64,000 nt of DNA from Lithodes maja (GCA_037953745.1 JBAKBP010003238.1:1-64000); one strand, 5' to 3'. Counted from the stretch's first letter, positions 10,794 to 22,300 are shown. Program-made: numbers and translations. The notes: generated from the sequence alone by a model not told the origin.

Positions 10794-11389
10794 GAAGCTC
10801 TGACGCGTTTTAGCAGTTTATTTTGACTATTATTAGACGTTTTGATGCAGCTTAGGAACGACCTATGGGTATTAAAAGGGTAAAGACTATCTTAATCAAC
10901 TATCAGAGTAAGAACTGAGCGAACTCTGCCATACCCTTAGCTTACTCTGACTGTTCCTTTTACTTATATATTTTCTAGATCTCAAGTGACGGCGTCTCTT
11001 CCATGGATTGACCTCCAAGATTGGAAGCCAAAGCGTCACATTTTTCCTTTGCCCCTCAACTTTCTCTTCATAATTGCTGAGGGGCACAGGGCCCTGGGTG
11101 GGGCTTTGGTTTCCCGGGCGTTTCTGCACCCTCCTCAGCTCCCCGCCATGGAGTGGCTTCGGTCACCCAGGCTTTATTGTGGTCGGCAGGGAGGGTTCTG
11201 TGGGGGCGCTCGGTTATGGCCTTAGCCTTGCTCGGGGCCTTGGGGCTGTTCGGCCAGGCAGCTTGGGGAACAACAACAACAACAACAACAACCCTCTGAC
11301 TTCCATATACCCTTCCTAAACTGAATAAAATCTTCTAATAGTAGCCTGAAAACAGAACAGAAACGCGTATTGGAGCTTGAAAGGGTTAA
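10794..11389. mobile_element. R1: TTAA-bounded MITE split by a P element
   Basis: The left half begins TTAACCCCTTGAAGCTC and includes GACGCGTTTTAGCAG. The right half ends GGAGCTTGAAAGGGTTAA after ACGCGTATT. The halves are separated by P1 at 10901-11290 at the hairpin loop (…AATCAAC | CCTCTGAC…). The same junction reads through in R3 next to LINE A3, which fixes the pre-insertion sequence. Noncoding, with imperfect inverted arms. Confidence 0.85.
10901..11290 (+). mobile_element. P1: SINE-like or LINE-3'-end repeat with (AAC)n tail
   Basis: About 390 bp shared with 33291-33703, starting near GAGTAAGAACTGAGCG and ending in (AAC)n. The middle is GC-rich (GGGGCTTTGGTTTCCCGGGC). I find no tRNA-type A/B boxes. 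The simple tail and insertion inside R1 show retroposition. It may be a SINE of unknown head or the 3' UTR of an unseen LINE. Confidence 0.7.
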
Positions 11390-11484
11390 CTCAGGTTTGT
11401 CAGCTGTGTCATGTCAACCAATTGTAAACTTTGGTATATTCCCATCTATTGTCCACCATAATCCATTACCCATATCGTGGGTAA

Positions 11485-11538
<54 letters not shown>

Positions 11539-11829
11539 CATAAATTGCCAAACAAATTTAATCTAACATCTGTGTGTTTATTATATTTGTAATTAAATTC
11601 GCAATGAACCAATTTAGTAATCGTATTCGATTAATTGCCAAAATTAGATCAGTCATAATTATTTATTACAATCATATATTTTATGAACTTCAATCCAATC
11701 CTTGTTCGTCTGCCAAATCCCAAACTAACATTTCAATGTCCTACCACATCAATTTAACTCCCAAATTAACAAATGTTAAAGTCCCTGAACTCAACAACTG
11801 ACCATACAAAACCCAGCCCAATGATGCTC
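11390..11829. other. AT-rich anonymous sequence with A-run and (AT)n
   Basis: An A-run followed by (AT)n spans 11479-11533. The rest is AT-rich. A 75-codon frame (11574-11801) has no recognisable features. Confidence 0.6.
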
Positions 11830-12303
11830 AAGTAAATCAAAACCAAATCAACCCCAAATCAAAACCAAATCAAACTCAAATCAACCCCAAATCAAACTCA
11901 AATCAAAACCAAATCAACACCAAATCAAAACCAAATCAACACCAAATCAACACCAAATCAACACCAAATCAAACTCAAATCAAAACCAAATCAACACCAA
12001 ATCAAACCCAAATCAAACCCAAATCAACACGAAATCAAAACCGAATCAACCCCAAATCAACACCAAATCAAACCCAAATCAAACCCAAATCAACACCAAA
12101 TCAAACCCAAATCAACACCAAATCAAACCCAAATCAACACCAAATCAAACCCAAATCAACACCAAATCAAACCCAAATCAAACCCAAATCAACACCAAAT
12201 CAAACTCAAATCAAACCCAAATCAACACCAAATCAAACCCAAATCAAACCCAAATCAACACCAAATCAAACCCAAATCAAACCCAAATCAACACCAAATC
12301 AAA
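11830..12303. repeat. 11-bp minisatellite CAAATCAAMMC, about 43 copies
   Basis: Units alternate mainly between CAAATCAACAC and CAAATCAAACC, with some CAAATCAAAAC and CAAATCAACCC. The plus strand is almost free of G throughout, giving a strong strand asymmetry over about 470 bp. Confidence 0.95.
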
Positions 12304-12440
12304 CAACATCCCAAGGCAACCAAATGTCCAAGTCAGTTATTCTCGAATTTGCGACAAATCCTTAATCCAGTAGCTATAATATGAATAATCAGGACACTTT
12401 TTAAAACAATGTCTCTGTCATAGGCAATAATTTAACTGGT

Positions 12441-12778
12441 TTAAGGGGAGGTTTCCACTTGTGGGATTTTTGTTCGAACTTGCTTCTCCCTCATGTTTAG
12501 CCCCATTGCTTTTGAGATTTTAAGACGTTCGCCCCATTAGTTTGACGATTTTAAGAACTTTCACCCCCATTTATGTCACTTTTAAGACCTTTCGTGCCAT
12601 TTAGGTGTCGATTTTTTCCTGGCGAGCGATAGCGAGCCTGTAATTTAAGAGGACCCGGCCTTCGGCCGGGACATTTTTCTACCGAAAAATGTACAACTTT
12701 ATCTTGAAAGAAGATCAAAGGGGGTGTAATTTCAAGCTTAATGGAAGTCTAGGAAACGCACTAAAAACCTCCCCTTAA
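12441..12778 (+). mobile_element. M1: TTAA-bounded MITE, core-module family
   Basis: A typical 338-bp M element. Left end TTAAGGGGAGGTTTCCACTT, right end AACCTCCCCTTAA. Reading inward from the left come repeated blocks of the type GATTTTAAGACGTTCGCCCC, then the direct repeat GCGAGCGATAGCGAGC, then CCGGCC-TTC-GGCCGG, then CATTTTTC-TACC-GAAAAATG, then AAGCTT and the right end. No ORF of note. TTAA at both ends suggests piggyBac-type target choice, but the terminal GGGG is unlike the CCC of known piggyBac ends. No transposase for it is in this window. Confidence 0.9.
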
Positions 12779-12885
12779 ATAGATAAGGATTAAGGTTGGT
12801 ATGGCAAAGCAAACAATGTAATTGTTGTATTGTTGTTATATGTTCCACTGCTTAGATTACTTGCACAAAGACACAACAATGTGAT

Positions 12886-13355
12886 GTACGTACCTTTAAT
12901 TAATATCGATGATGAGGATACACGTTCAATTAGTACGTACCTTTAATTAATATCGATGATGAGGATACACGTTCAATTAGTACGTACCTTTAATTAATAT
13001 CGATGATGAGGATACACGTTCAATTAGTACGTACCTTTAATTAATATTGATGATGAGGATACACGTTCAATTAGTACGTACCTTTAATTAATATCGATGA
13101 TGAGGATACACGTTCAATTAGTACGTACCTTTAATTAATATCGATGATGAGGATACACGTTCAATTAGTACGTACATTTAATTAATATCGATGATGAGGA
13201 TACACGTTCAATTAGTACGTACCTTTAATTAATATCGATGATGAGGATACACGTTCAATTAGTACGTACATTTAATTAATATCGATGATGAGGATACACG
13301 TTCAATTAGTACGTACCTTTAATTAATATCGATGATGAGGATACACGTTCAATTA
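12886..13355. repeat. 47-bp minisatellite, 10 copies
   Basis: The unit starts GTACGTACCTTTAATTAATA and repeats every 47 bp (12886, 12933, 12980 and so on). Only a few single-base variants occur, such as CGTACATTT. Copies are almost identical, so the array expanded recently or is homogenised. Confidence 0.95.
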
Positions 13356-13471
13356 ATTGTTGTCTGTGTTGATAATTATTATTAAACAATTTTGGTAATA
13401 ATATAATTTGTTAGGAGAGGGGTTTACAGGAACTAAGAGGTGTGACCAGACCGCTATACAGAACGAGATAG

Positions 13472-13867
13472 TTAAGGGAGCCCACCTCGCTTTTTTTTTT
13501 TTTTTTAAATCTTGGTCTCCCTCTCTCTTTGGCTTGTATCCATTCGGCCCCATTCAGCCTACTGTTTTAAGACGTTTACCCCCATCCAGGTGTCAATATT
13601 TTACCGCTCGCCAGCATAGGCCCTATATATTTTTTTGTTATGACAGAAAGCTAAACTTGTACATTTTTCGATAGAACAATTTCTCCGGCGAAGCCGGATT
13701 TCTCCATACAATGCTGGCTCGCTTTCGCTCGCCAGGAAGAAATCAACACCTGGATGGGGATAAACGTCTTAAAACAGTTGGCTGAATGGGGCGGAATGGA
13801 TACAAGCCAGGGAAAGAGAAAAAGAGAGAAAGATAACAAAAAAAGCCGGTGACCCCCCCCCCGTTAA
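13472..13867 (-). mobile_element. S2: TTAA-bounded foldback element
   Basis: Second S copy: TTAAGGGAGCCCACCTCGC on the left, GACCCCCCCCCGTTAA on the right. It keeps the small hairpins (CTCCGGC-GAA-GCCGGAT near 13683-13697) and the right-hand GGCTCGCTTTCGCTCGCC. The left copy of that direct repeat is reduced to CCGCTCGCCAGC. A T-run sits just inside the left end. Confidence 0.85.
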
Positions 13868-14077
13868 CTCCGTGAAGACATAACAACCTGTTTTGCCATG
13901 ACCAGCATTCATCACACTCACACCGGTCACCTAAACTTCCGTGTCAACAACGAGGGTGTTGAAGTGGAGTGACCTTTCGGCTAAAGTGGAGGATGTTTTG
14001 GTGACTTCATCATTATTTTCTGTTATGGCATTTGAACAATAAAACTTTTATTGGTGAGCCTCTTTGACGATCACTAA

Positions 14078-14480
14078 TTAACCCCTTATGTACCGGCGAC
14101 GTCTTTTGTATTTTATGCTGGCTTCTATAAGACGATTTTATTCAGTTTAAAATTTACCGGCCGAAGGCCTGTTCCTCTTAAAATTGCAGGCTCGCTATCG
14201 CTCGCCAGGAAATAATCGACACCTAAATGGCTCAAAAGGTCTTAACATTGACAACGAAATGGGGCGAAAGGTGTTAAAATCGCCAAGCTAATGGGCCGAA
14301 CGTCTTATAATCTCAAAAGTAGTGGGGCTAAACAATAGGGAGAAGGGGGTCCAGAAAAACGGTCTGCCTCCCTTTAACCATTTGTACTACCACAGATCTT
14401 TCTTAATTACAACTGCACAAAATCTGCTAAATATAGTTAGAATCAAGGTGAACAGATGTCACCAGTACAGAAGGGGTTAA
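14078..14480. mobile_element. N2: TTAA-bounded hairpin MITE containing M2
   Basis: The left arm begins TTAACCCCTTATGTACCGGC and runs to TTCAGTTTA. The right arm resumes at TTTGTACTACCACAGATC and ends CCAGTACAGAAGGGGTTAA. M2 interrupts the loop side. The right-end TTAA is also the left-end TTAA of M3. Confidence 0.85.
14152..14377 (-). mobile_element. M2: truncated M element inside N2
   Basis: Antisense M copy missing its first ~100 bp. It starts in the hairpin region (ACCGGCCGAAGGCCTG), passes GGCTCGCTATCGCTCGCC and the AATGGGG blocks, and ends CGGTCTGCCTCCCTTTAA. It belongs to the subfamily ending in GGCAGACCG/GGCAAACCG. Confidence 0.8.
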
Positions 14481-14862
14481 GGGGGGATGGTTCACTTTTT
14501 GGGCGATTTTTGCATGTATTCATTATGTTTCTAGTTTCCTCCCTAGACCTCCATCAAATTAAAAAAAAAAAAAAAAAAAAAAAAACATCCATTAGACCCC
14601 CCTTCTAGATTAATTTGCAAATTTTTCGGTAGAAATATGACCAGGCCGAAGGCCGGTTCTTCCAACAATACAGGCTCACTATCGTTCGCCAGGGAAAAAA
14701 TCGACACCTAAATAGCACGAAAGGTCTAAATATTGACGAAGAAATGGGGCGAAAGGTCTTAAAATCGACTAACTAATGGGGCAAACATCTTAACATCTGA
14801 AAACAAATGGGGCTAAACATGAGGGAGAAAGTGGTCCCGAAAACCGGCCCATCCCCCCTTAA
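14477..14862 (-). mobile_element. M3: M element, subfamily with CCATCCCCCC end
   Basis: Left end TTAAGGGGGGATGG, right end CCCATCCCCCCTTAA. An A-run of about 24 at 14562-14585 interrupts the region after CCATCAAATT. The AT hairpin is partly decayed (GAAATATG on the 3' arm). Its terminal sequence matches the unit of the minisatellite at 47757-48077. Confidence 0.85.
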
Positions 14863-15193
14863 GAAATGTTGAAGATAACCCAATAGTCCATGGTATCCCT
14901 ATACTTATCAGATGACGTCATTTATGTTATTGTCTGACTTTCTCCACCATGATCAAAATTATGGGTCACGAATAGGTACGAAATGGGTTATTTAAGTGTC
15001 CATCATTATATTCTTATAAAGATATATTGGTAGTCATTAATGCATCTAGTATAATGATAGAAAAGGATATCGCGATCAATTTACTCAATGATATAGTATA
15101 GCCTTGATTCTTTATAGTCTAGACGATTATATTCAACTTACAGTAACTTACAAGGAACCTGTCACGGGGCACAGAACATTACATTAGATATCT
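14863..15193. other. Anonymous AT-rich spacer
   Basis: No open frame, repeat family or RNA-like signal recognised. Confidence 0.5.
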
Positions 15194-15521
15194 TTAAGGG
15201 GAGATCTCCACTCGAGGGATTTTTGTCTTGACCCCTTTCTCCCTCATGTTTAGCCCCATTGCTTTTGATATTATAAAAAGTTTGCCCCATTAGTTTAGCA
15301 ATTTTAAGAACTTTCACCCCATATTAAGACCTTTCGTGCCATTCAGGTGTCAATTTTTTCCTGGCGAGCGATAGCGAGCCTGTAATTTAAGAGGAACCGG
15401 CCTTCGGGGCCGAGACATTTTTCTACCGAAAAATGTACAAATTTATCTTGAAAGGGACTCCAGGGGGTGTAATTTTAAGCTTGATGGAGGTCTAGGGAAC
15501 ACACTAAATACCTCCCCTTAA
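15194..15521 (+). mobile_element. M4: M element
   Basis: Ends TTAAGGGGAGATCTCC and ATACCTCCCCTTAA. Subfamily marks include GATATTATAAAA and CACCCCATATTAAGACC, shared with M9 and M12. Its GC hairpin has decayed to CCGGCCTTCGGGGCCG. Confidence 0.88.
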
Positions 15522-15626
15522 ATTGATATCCTTAACTTTTCTCCCTATAGGTTCATAGTGAATTACGTAAAGTCTTCTGGCTGCAGCACCTAGTATAATA
15601 TAACAACCGTGGTCTGATGGAAGGGG

Positions 15627-15963
15627 TTAAGGGGAGGTTTTTAGTGTGTTTCCTAGACTTCCATCAAGCTTGAAATTACACCCCCTTGACCCCCTTTCAA
15701 GATAAATTTGTACATTTTTCGGTAGAAAAATGTCCCGGCCGAAGGCCGATTCCTCTTAAATTGCAGGCTCGCTATCGTTCGCCAGGAAAAAATCGACACC
15801 TAAATGGCACGAAAGGTCTTAAAAGTGACATAAATGGGGTGCAAGTTCTTAAAATCGCCAAACTAATGGGGCGAACGTCTTAAAATCTCAAAAGCAATGG
15901 GACTACACATGAGGGAGAAATGGGTAAAGAAAAAAAATCCCTCAAGCGGAAATCTCCCCTTAA
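15627..15963 (-). mobile_element. M5: M element
   Basis: Antisense copy, from TTAAGGGGAGGTTTTTAG to GGAAATCTCCCCTTAA. AATGGCACGAAAGGTCTTAA and the following blocks are clear. GGAAGGGG just upstream of the left TTAA looks like the end of an N element, so the TTAA may be shared. Confidence 0.9.
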
Positions 15964-16094
15964 GTGAGGAGACAGATAACATGTACAGTCACGCACAGCA
16001 GTTCCCGCCCTTTCCATGATTGTATGTATGTATGCAAGACAAATGAAGCTTTAATTTACAGTCTGGTTTGTCATGCCATAGTAAATGCATGTGA

Positions 16095-16334
16095 TTAACC
16101 CTTTCACGCTCATATGACGCAGAGGTTGCCAGATTAGCAATAAGAAATGGAGTTCTCTCACTCTTTTAATTACCGTACCTCTCCAAAATTAGTTTTCTGC
16201 CCACAGCTAACTCAAAGACAACTGCAGAGGTTGAAGTAACTAAACTAAAGGTTTCTAAATACCCCTGATGGTAACAAAGGCTTTAAAGTATCCCCAATAG
16301 GCTCAAAATCGCGTCATATGTCGGAGAGGGTTAA
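16095..16334. mobile_element. Q1: TTAA-bounded MITE
   Basis: Left end TTAACCCTTTCACGCTCATA with ATGACGCAGAGGTTGCC. Right end GCGTCATATGTCGGAGAGGGTTAA (cut to its outer part here), so ATATGACGC and GCGTCATAT form subterminal inverted repeats. The CCC next to TTAA fits piggyBac-like termini. The interior (AACTCAAAGACAACTGCAGA) is the segment amplified in Q3. Confidence 0.85.
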
Positions 16335-16521
16335 GCATATGTTTATAACGACTATTATCTTGACCCCTTTTTAGTATACCATGAGGCGTGTTTGGTATAT
16401 TTTGGGGTTAACGTTAGACACATTACATATAGCTTAGGAAGTATCTATGGACATCAAGTGGGATAAACACGCTATTATATCTACACTAACTCATTGACTC
16501 TCACATATATGGTCTATGCTG

Positions 16522-16870
16522 AATGACACCGTATTATAATAGCCACACTAAATGACACCGTATTATAATAGCCACACTAAATGACACCGTATTATAATAG
16601 CCACACTAAATGACACCGTATTATAATAGCCACACTAAATGACACCGTATTATAATAGCCACACTAAATGACACCGTATTATAATAGCCACACTAAATGA
16701 CACCGTATTATAATAGCCACACTAAATGACACCGTATTATAATAGCCACACTAAATGACACCGTATTATAATAGCCACACTAAATGACACCGTATTATAA
16801 TAGCCACACTAAATGACACCGTATTATAATAGCCACACTAAATGACACCGTATTATAATAGCCACACTAA
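16522..16870. repeat. 29-bp minisatellite, 12 copies
   Basis: The unit AATGACACCGTATTATAATA plus GCCACACTA repeats exactly every 29 bp, with essentially no variation. The first copy has GAATGACACC. Confidence 0.95.
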
Positions 16871-16894
16871 ATCCATGATAATCGTCATCGTTTA

Positions 16895-17230
16895 TTAAGG
16901 GGAGGTTTTTAGTTTGTTTCCTACTCCTCCAGCAATCTTAAAATGTCACCCCCTTTACCCCCTTTCAAGATAAATTTGTACATTTTTCGGTAGAAAAATG
17001 TCCCGGCCGAAGGCCGATTACTCTTAAATTACAGGCTCGCTATCGCTCGCCAGGATAAAATCGACACCTAAATGGCACGAAAGGTCTTAAAATTGACAGA
17101 ATGGGGCGGAAATTCTTAAAAATCACCAAACTAATGGGGCAAACGTCTTAAAATCCCAAAAGCAATGGGGCTAGACATGAGGGAGAAAGGGGTCAAGAAA
17201 AAAGTCCCTCAAGTGGAAATCTCCCCTTAA
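16895..17230 (-). mobile_element. M6: M element with clear internal 31-bp blocks
   Basis: From TTAAGGGGAGGTTTTTAG to GAAATCTCCCCTTAA. The AT hairpin is at 16981-17000 and the GC hairpin just after it. AATGG-type blocks start at 17071, 17100, 17133 and 17164 (spacing 29, 33, 31), three of them followed by a TCTTAAAA-like stretch. Confidence 0.9.
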
Positions 17231-17254
17231 AGGGGTTGATTATTATATTATTTG

Positions 17255-17469
17255 TACGGTCGCGCTAATAAGTCATGTCCCGGGTGTCATTACGTTTGCC
17301 TCGCTCTGTGCTGTAATGTTGTCTGTCGGATGTTGAATAGGGTGGGTAAGTCTAGGAACATGTTTGTATATTTCACTGGATATGAAGATATGAAGTTTAG
17401 ATATTGCTGAAACCTATTATGGATCAAAATATACTTGGTGCCGAGACATCACTTATTAGCGCGACTGTA
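17255..17469. mobile_element. T1: mariner-like MITE with TA duplication
   Basis: Terminal inverted repeats CGGTCGCGCTAATAAGTCAT (left) and the complement of CAGTCGCGCTAATAAGTGAT (right), flanked by TA. T2 at 30212-30429 is a second copy. About 210 bp, noncoding; TA target and CAGT-type ends fit Tc1/mariner. A second partial end (GCGCGACTGTA) occurs near 17500. Confidence 0.8.
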
Positions 17470-17598
17470 CACATATATAATGACTGAGGTGGAACGAACT
17501 CTTATGCGCGACTGTACTAGATATGACCAAATATACTTGTTGATGAAATACAATTCTTCTGAAACGTTGTGTGCGCAGTGAGATCTGTTTTGTTTTAA

Positions 17599-17817
17599 TT
17601 AACCCCTTCTGTACCGGTGATGTCCTTTGCATTATATTCTGGCAGCTATCAGACGATTTTGTTCAGCTTAGGATGGATGTCGACTCAATAAAAGGCTTCA
17701 TTCAGACTGTCTCAATTCATCTTTTTAGCTACCATATATCCTTCCTTAGCTTCATAAAATCGTCTAAATGTACCTGAAATCAAATAACAAACACGTCGCC
17801 GGTACAGAAGGGGTTAA
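17599..17817. mobile_element. N3: intact TTAA-bounded hairpin MITE
   Basis: About 219 bp from TTAACCCCTTCTGTACCGG to CCGGTACAGAAGGGGTTAA, the outer 19 bases being perfectly inverted. Inner arms pair through AGACGATTTTGTTCAGCTTA / TAGCTTCATAAAATCGTCTA with mismatches. This is the cleanest N copy in the window. Confidence 0.9.
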
Positions 17818-17849
17818 ACGACAGAGCTCTGGAGTTCAATATTCCCGTA

Positions 17850-18445
17850 GGAAAAAAATATAGAACCATGGGAAAAATATAGAACAATGGACAAAATATA
17901 GAACCATGGAAACAATATAGAACCATGGAAAATATATAGAACCATGGACAAAATATAGAACCATGGACAAAATATAGAACCATGGACAAAATATAGAACC
18001 ATGGACAAAATATGGAACCATGGAAAAATATAGAACCATGGAAAAAATATAGAACCATGGAAACAATATAGAACCATGAACAAATATAGAACCATGGAAA
18101 AAATATAGAACCATGGAAAAAATATAGAACCATGACAAAAATATAGAACCATGGAAAAAATATAGAACCATGGAAACAATATAGAACCATGGAAACAATA
18201 TAGAACCATGGACAAATATAAAACCATGGCAACAATATAGAACCATGGACAAAATATGGAACCATGGAAAAATATAGAACCATGGAAAAAATATAGAACC
18301 ATGAACAAAATATAGAACCATGGAAAAAATATAGAACCATGGAAAAAATATAGAACCATGGAAACAATATAGAACCATGGAAAAAAATATATAACCATGG
18401 AAACAATATAGAACCATGGAAAAAATATATAACCATGGAAAAAAT
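17850..18445. repeat. 19-20 bp minisatellite with ACCATGG, about 30 copies
   Basis: The unit AATATAGAACCATGGAAAAA varies at its A-run and by AACAATATAG / GACAAAATATAG forms. All three minus-strand frames are open for about 190-230 codons, because the unit has few stop triplets in any phase. I do not regard these as genes. Confidence 0.95.
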
Positions 18446-20465
18446 CAACTGTAAAATATAGAGGATTGGTCTTTGTCGCTGCGCTGTTCATATGATGGAC
18501 CAAAATGGGAGGTTTGTTTTCTCTCTTTTTGTGTTGTCATGAATACTTTTAGCAATATTGGGGGCAGGCCTTTATCTGAAGCTCCGTATATGGGGATTAT
18601 TGTTTATATGATACCAGGGTTTATGAAGAGAAAGAGAGAGAGAGAGAGATTATCACATTTAAGTTTTTCTGCCGCCTTATTTTGCATGTATACTGTATAT
18701 CATAGCCGTCACGCAAAACAGATATATTTTATTTTTATAATTACAATAATAATATTAATTATTATTATTAGTAGTAGTAGTAGTAATAGTATGCAATGAC
18801 TATCTACAACTATTCTTTATTTTGGGGCATCTTTTTACAATTTCTCTTGCTAACATTACATTTGTTTCTTCATATTAGCAAAAACGTCTACTAACCTGGA
18901 GGCTTAAAGCTACCTCGCCTATCTTCTAATGTAGAATTCTGCCCGATACTTTGCGTTCTGCCTACCGCTAAGGGATTTTATGACGTTCAATAGTTAAAGG
19001 GATAAAGACCATCGCCTTGACTTACCCAATATTCTTAATACGTTTAGTGAAGATCCATCATACCGTTTATGGGGAATTATTAGACAGATATACATCAGAA
19101 AGAATAACTGTTATTATCTGGATTTCCTCACCAAGAATCGTAAGGTTGAATGGGAAGTACACTGTCAAACCTGAGTGTGCAACATAATAATTGGCACTGA
19201 TAATAAGTATGTAATAATTGATTTGCCTAATGATTTGAACACTTTATCAACACATATATTATGCATAAGTTAAATATGTTCTATAAATGACTAACAACGC
19301 AGTGAAGCTTTCCAAAATGTGTTCAAATTAATACGGTTAAAATGTGACCAATTGTGTTAGTGATATGTGATCAATATTGCACACATAATGTTTACAGGGC
19401 AGTCAACATTATTCAGACTACATCAACACTGCCAGTACAACGTGACGTACTCCTTTATTGTGGCTATCATCAGACGATGTTATTGAATTTAGGAAGGATG
19501 TGTAGGAGTCAAAGGGTTAATTGAGATAAAATTCATCTCCTTTTATTGCTAGAAGTCATTACGAAGCAGTTATCAAGAATAAAGGGTATATATGCTGCTA
19601 TGCAATACAACTGAAAACGTAACTACTGCGATGATTAATTGCAATTACTATTATACGGCCACCCCCAAGAAAAACAAAAACAAAATAATAAAATAGAATA
19701 AAATTGAAAATAAAAATAAAAATAAGAAAAATGGGGATTGGGCCTGAGCATATAGATAGATAGATAGGTAGATAAATTATTCATAATTTGTCAGGCATTA
19801 TTACAACTGCCCACAAAAAACGAGAAAAGTATCATTATATAATTTAAGAATTACCAATGTGGCTACTCTACGTTAGATCATTTACAAAGTTGAATGTTAT
19901 ATTTATACAGAAAGCGTCTGATATTATTCCAGTTTTCCTGCAAATGTACCCCAATGTTTCCGTCCACTTTCTGAGATTTTCGGGAAGAATTATAATTTTC
20001 TCACATTTCTTACGCTAAATCCGATTATTTCTCCAAGAAGTCTTCCTTTCTTATACGTAATTCATAGGATTACTTCTGTCTCCGTTATAATAATGCCATT
20101 CAGGGGCCACAATTTCCAAGATCTCGTTTTCTTGTTCCTATCTAATATTTGCAGTCAAATTTGCAATATCCGGTCCTTTTAGTATTCTGTCATTCTTCCT
20201 TAGTTTCCCATTGGCCGGAGTCTTTTATCCCCGAGTATGTATTCCTCTTGCATCCGGACGTTGCTATATTTGGCCAGTGTATCTATCGCGAATACGTATC
20301 CATATTTTACCTTGTTTTGTTTCCCTTGCATACAATATTATATAAGAGCTGTAGTCGTATATGTCCTGTTGTTCATAATTACTTTCATATCATTCAGGTG
20401 CAGGTGACTAATATCCAAAGATTTACTAGAATGTCAAACCAGGACAGCAAGTTTTATGTGCATTT
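18446..20465. other. Anonymous sequence with a degraded N remnant
   Basis: Two kilobases with no convincing coding or RNA feature. About 19430-19535 (CAGACGATGTTATTGAATTT and AAAGGGTTAATTGAGATA) is a decayed half of an N element. An A-rich stretch at 19670-19735 and a short (GATA)n at 19756-19770 follow. Confidence 0.6.
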
Positions 20466-21151
20466 CTGTATGATTATATTTCTGTATGATTATATTTCTG
20501 TATGATTATATTTCTGTATGATTGTATTTCTGTATGATTATATTTCTGTATGATTATATTTCTGTATGATTGTATTTCTGTATTATTATATTTCTGTATG
20601 ATTGTATTTCTGTATGATTATATTTCTGTATGATTATATTTCTGTATGATTGTATTTCTGTATGATTATATTTCTGTATGATTATATTTCTGTATGATTA
20701 TATTTCTGTATGATTATATTTCTGTATGATTATATTTCTGTATGATTATATTTCTGTATGATTATATTTTTGTATGATTGTATTTCTGTATGATTATATT
20801 TCTGTATGATTATATTTCTGTATGATTATATTTCTGTATGATTATATTTCCGTATGATTATATTTCCGTATGATTATATTTCTGTATGATTATATTTCTG
20901 TATGATTATATTTCCGTATGATTATATTTCTGTATGATTATATTTCTGTATGATTATATTTCTGTATGATTATATTTCCGTATGATTATATTTCTGTATG
21001 ATTATATTTCCGTATGATTATATTTCTGTATGATTATATTTCCGTATGATTATATTTCTGTATGATTATATTTCTGTATGATTATATTTCTGTATGATTA
21101 TATTTCTGTATGATTATATTTCTGTACGATTATATTTCTGTACGATTATAT
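20466..21151. repeat. 16-bp minisatellite, about 43 copies
   Basis: The unit TGTATGATTATATTTC repeats for about 685 bp. Variants CGTATGATTATATTTC, TGTATGATTGTATTTC and TGTACGATTATATTTC are interspersed, with T-to-C variants clustering in the 3' half (20851-21046). Confidence 0.95.
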
Positions 21152-22045
21152 ACAGTATATATCTCTATCCGTTCTCATATGGTTTTACTTTGTGTGTGGA
21201 GAAGATAAAAGGCAAAGCTTTCTGTAACAAGTGCCCCCGTCCCCCTCACCCCTTCCTTGATTGCAGAAGAAGCTTGCCATCTATATTTATATCAGTGTGC
21301 TTAGTACATTGGTTGACGAAGGATGTGTGCACTTATAAGAGGTATTTTAGAAACTGAGAATCAACCCAAACAGGGTCGTTTATCATAAGTAATTGTGACA
21401 ACTATTTACCAGGTATGAAGATAAGGTTAATTTTATCTTCATTTCAACAACTCATACTGTATTTTAAACACAAAACATGATAAAATAATGGTAAATATCT
21501 TCCAAGTTATTGCAAGTGGAAATAAACCAAAAAAATAATATGTATTTTCGTGCAAGTGTAATGTGGGTGGTCAGCTTTCAGCGACAAAACCAGCAAAGTC
21601 TTGATCGATTTTTCTGGGTAATGTGAGGAGATAGGGAGGTGACTGTTATAGGGAGACCCAATATTTTTTTCTTGGAGCTCATTTCAATTCGCCCAGGGCT
21701 ACGGGGGTATGGCGCTTGGGCGAAGTATATTGAGCGGCAGGCATAAGCGGGAAAAAAAGCCGCTAGGGCATACTCTCACCTATAGAATCCTCCACACCGA
21801 AAGGGTTAAGCAAGTTTGACTTCCACAGATCGTTTCTAAGTTGACTAAAACCGTCCATTAATGTATTGCTACTCTTATTGACGGTGTCCAATGCACACTT
21901 TTCACCCGTCCTACACCATGGTATTGATTCAATATGTTCATGATAGGTATAGTATTTGGATGTACAATGTCCACTTTTAACTACAAAAAAGTGTATCAAT
22001 GAAACAGATTACTTTTAATAAGGTTAACTACTCTAACACCTTCCT
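21152..22045. other. Anonymous spacer
   Basis: No coding feature recognised. GAAAGGGTTAAGC near 21800 followed by a TTCTAAGTTGACTAAAACCGT stretch (cut) suggests a decayed N/R element at about 21795-21870. Confidence 0.5.
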
Positions 22046-22118
22046 AATCCAGAGGGATCTGCCGTGTGTGGGCCAATCGGCTTTCTGCAGACTCCCATTT
22101 TCTTATGTTCTTATGTTC
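22046..22118 (+). pseudogene. 3' tail of a CR1/L2-like LINE
   Basis: GTGTGGGCCAATCGGCTTTC followed by CTTATGTTCTTATGTTC. A short octamer tail of the TTATGTTC type is typical of CR1-like 3' ends. Only the tail is present. Confidence 0.5.
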
Positions 22119-22198
22119 TAATTATTGGTATGACTCATAAACTGGTAAGGTGATAAGGACAACCCTTCTTTTATCCTCATTCTTTGGTAGATTAATTC

Positions 22199-22217
22199 AC
22201 ACACACACACACACACG

Positions 22218-22300
<83 letters not shown>
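22199..22300. repeat. (AC)n microsatellite, about 50 units
   Basis: Nearly pure AC dinucleotides with two GC interruptions near 22217. Confidence 0.97.

Noticed and set aside
17780..18503. Three long minus-strand ORFs with repeated HGSIFFPWFYI-like sequence
   Set aside because: They arise from a 19-20 bp minisatellite in all three phases.
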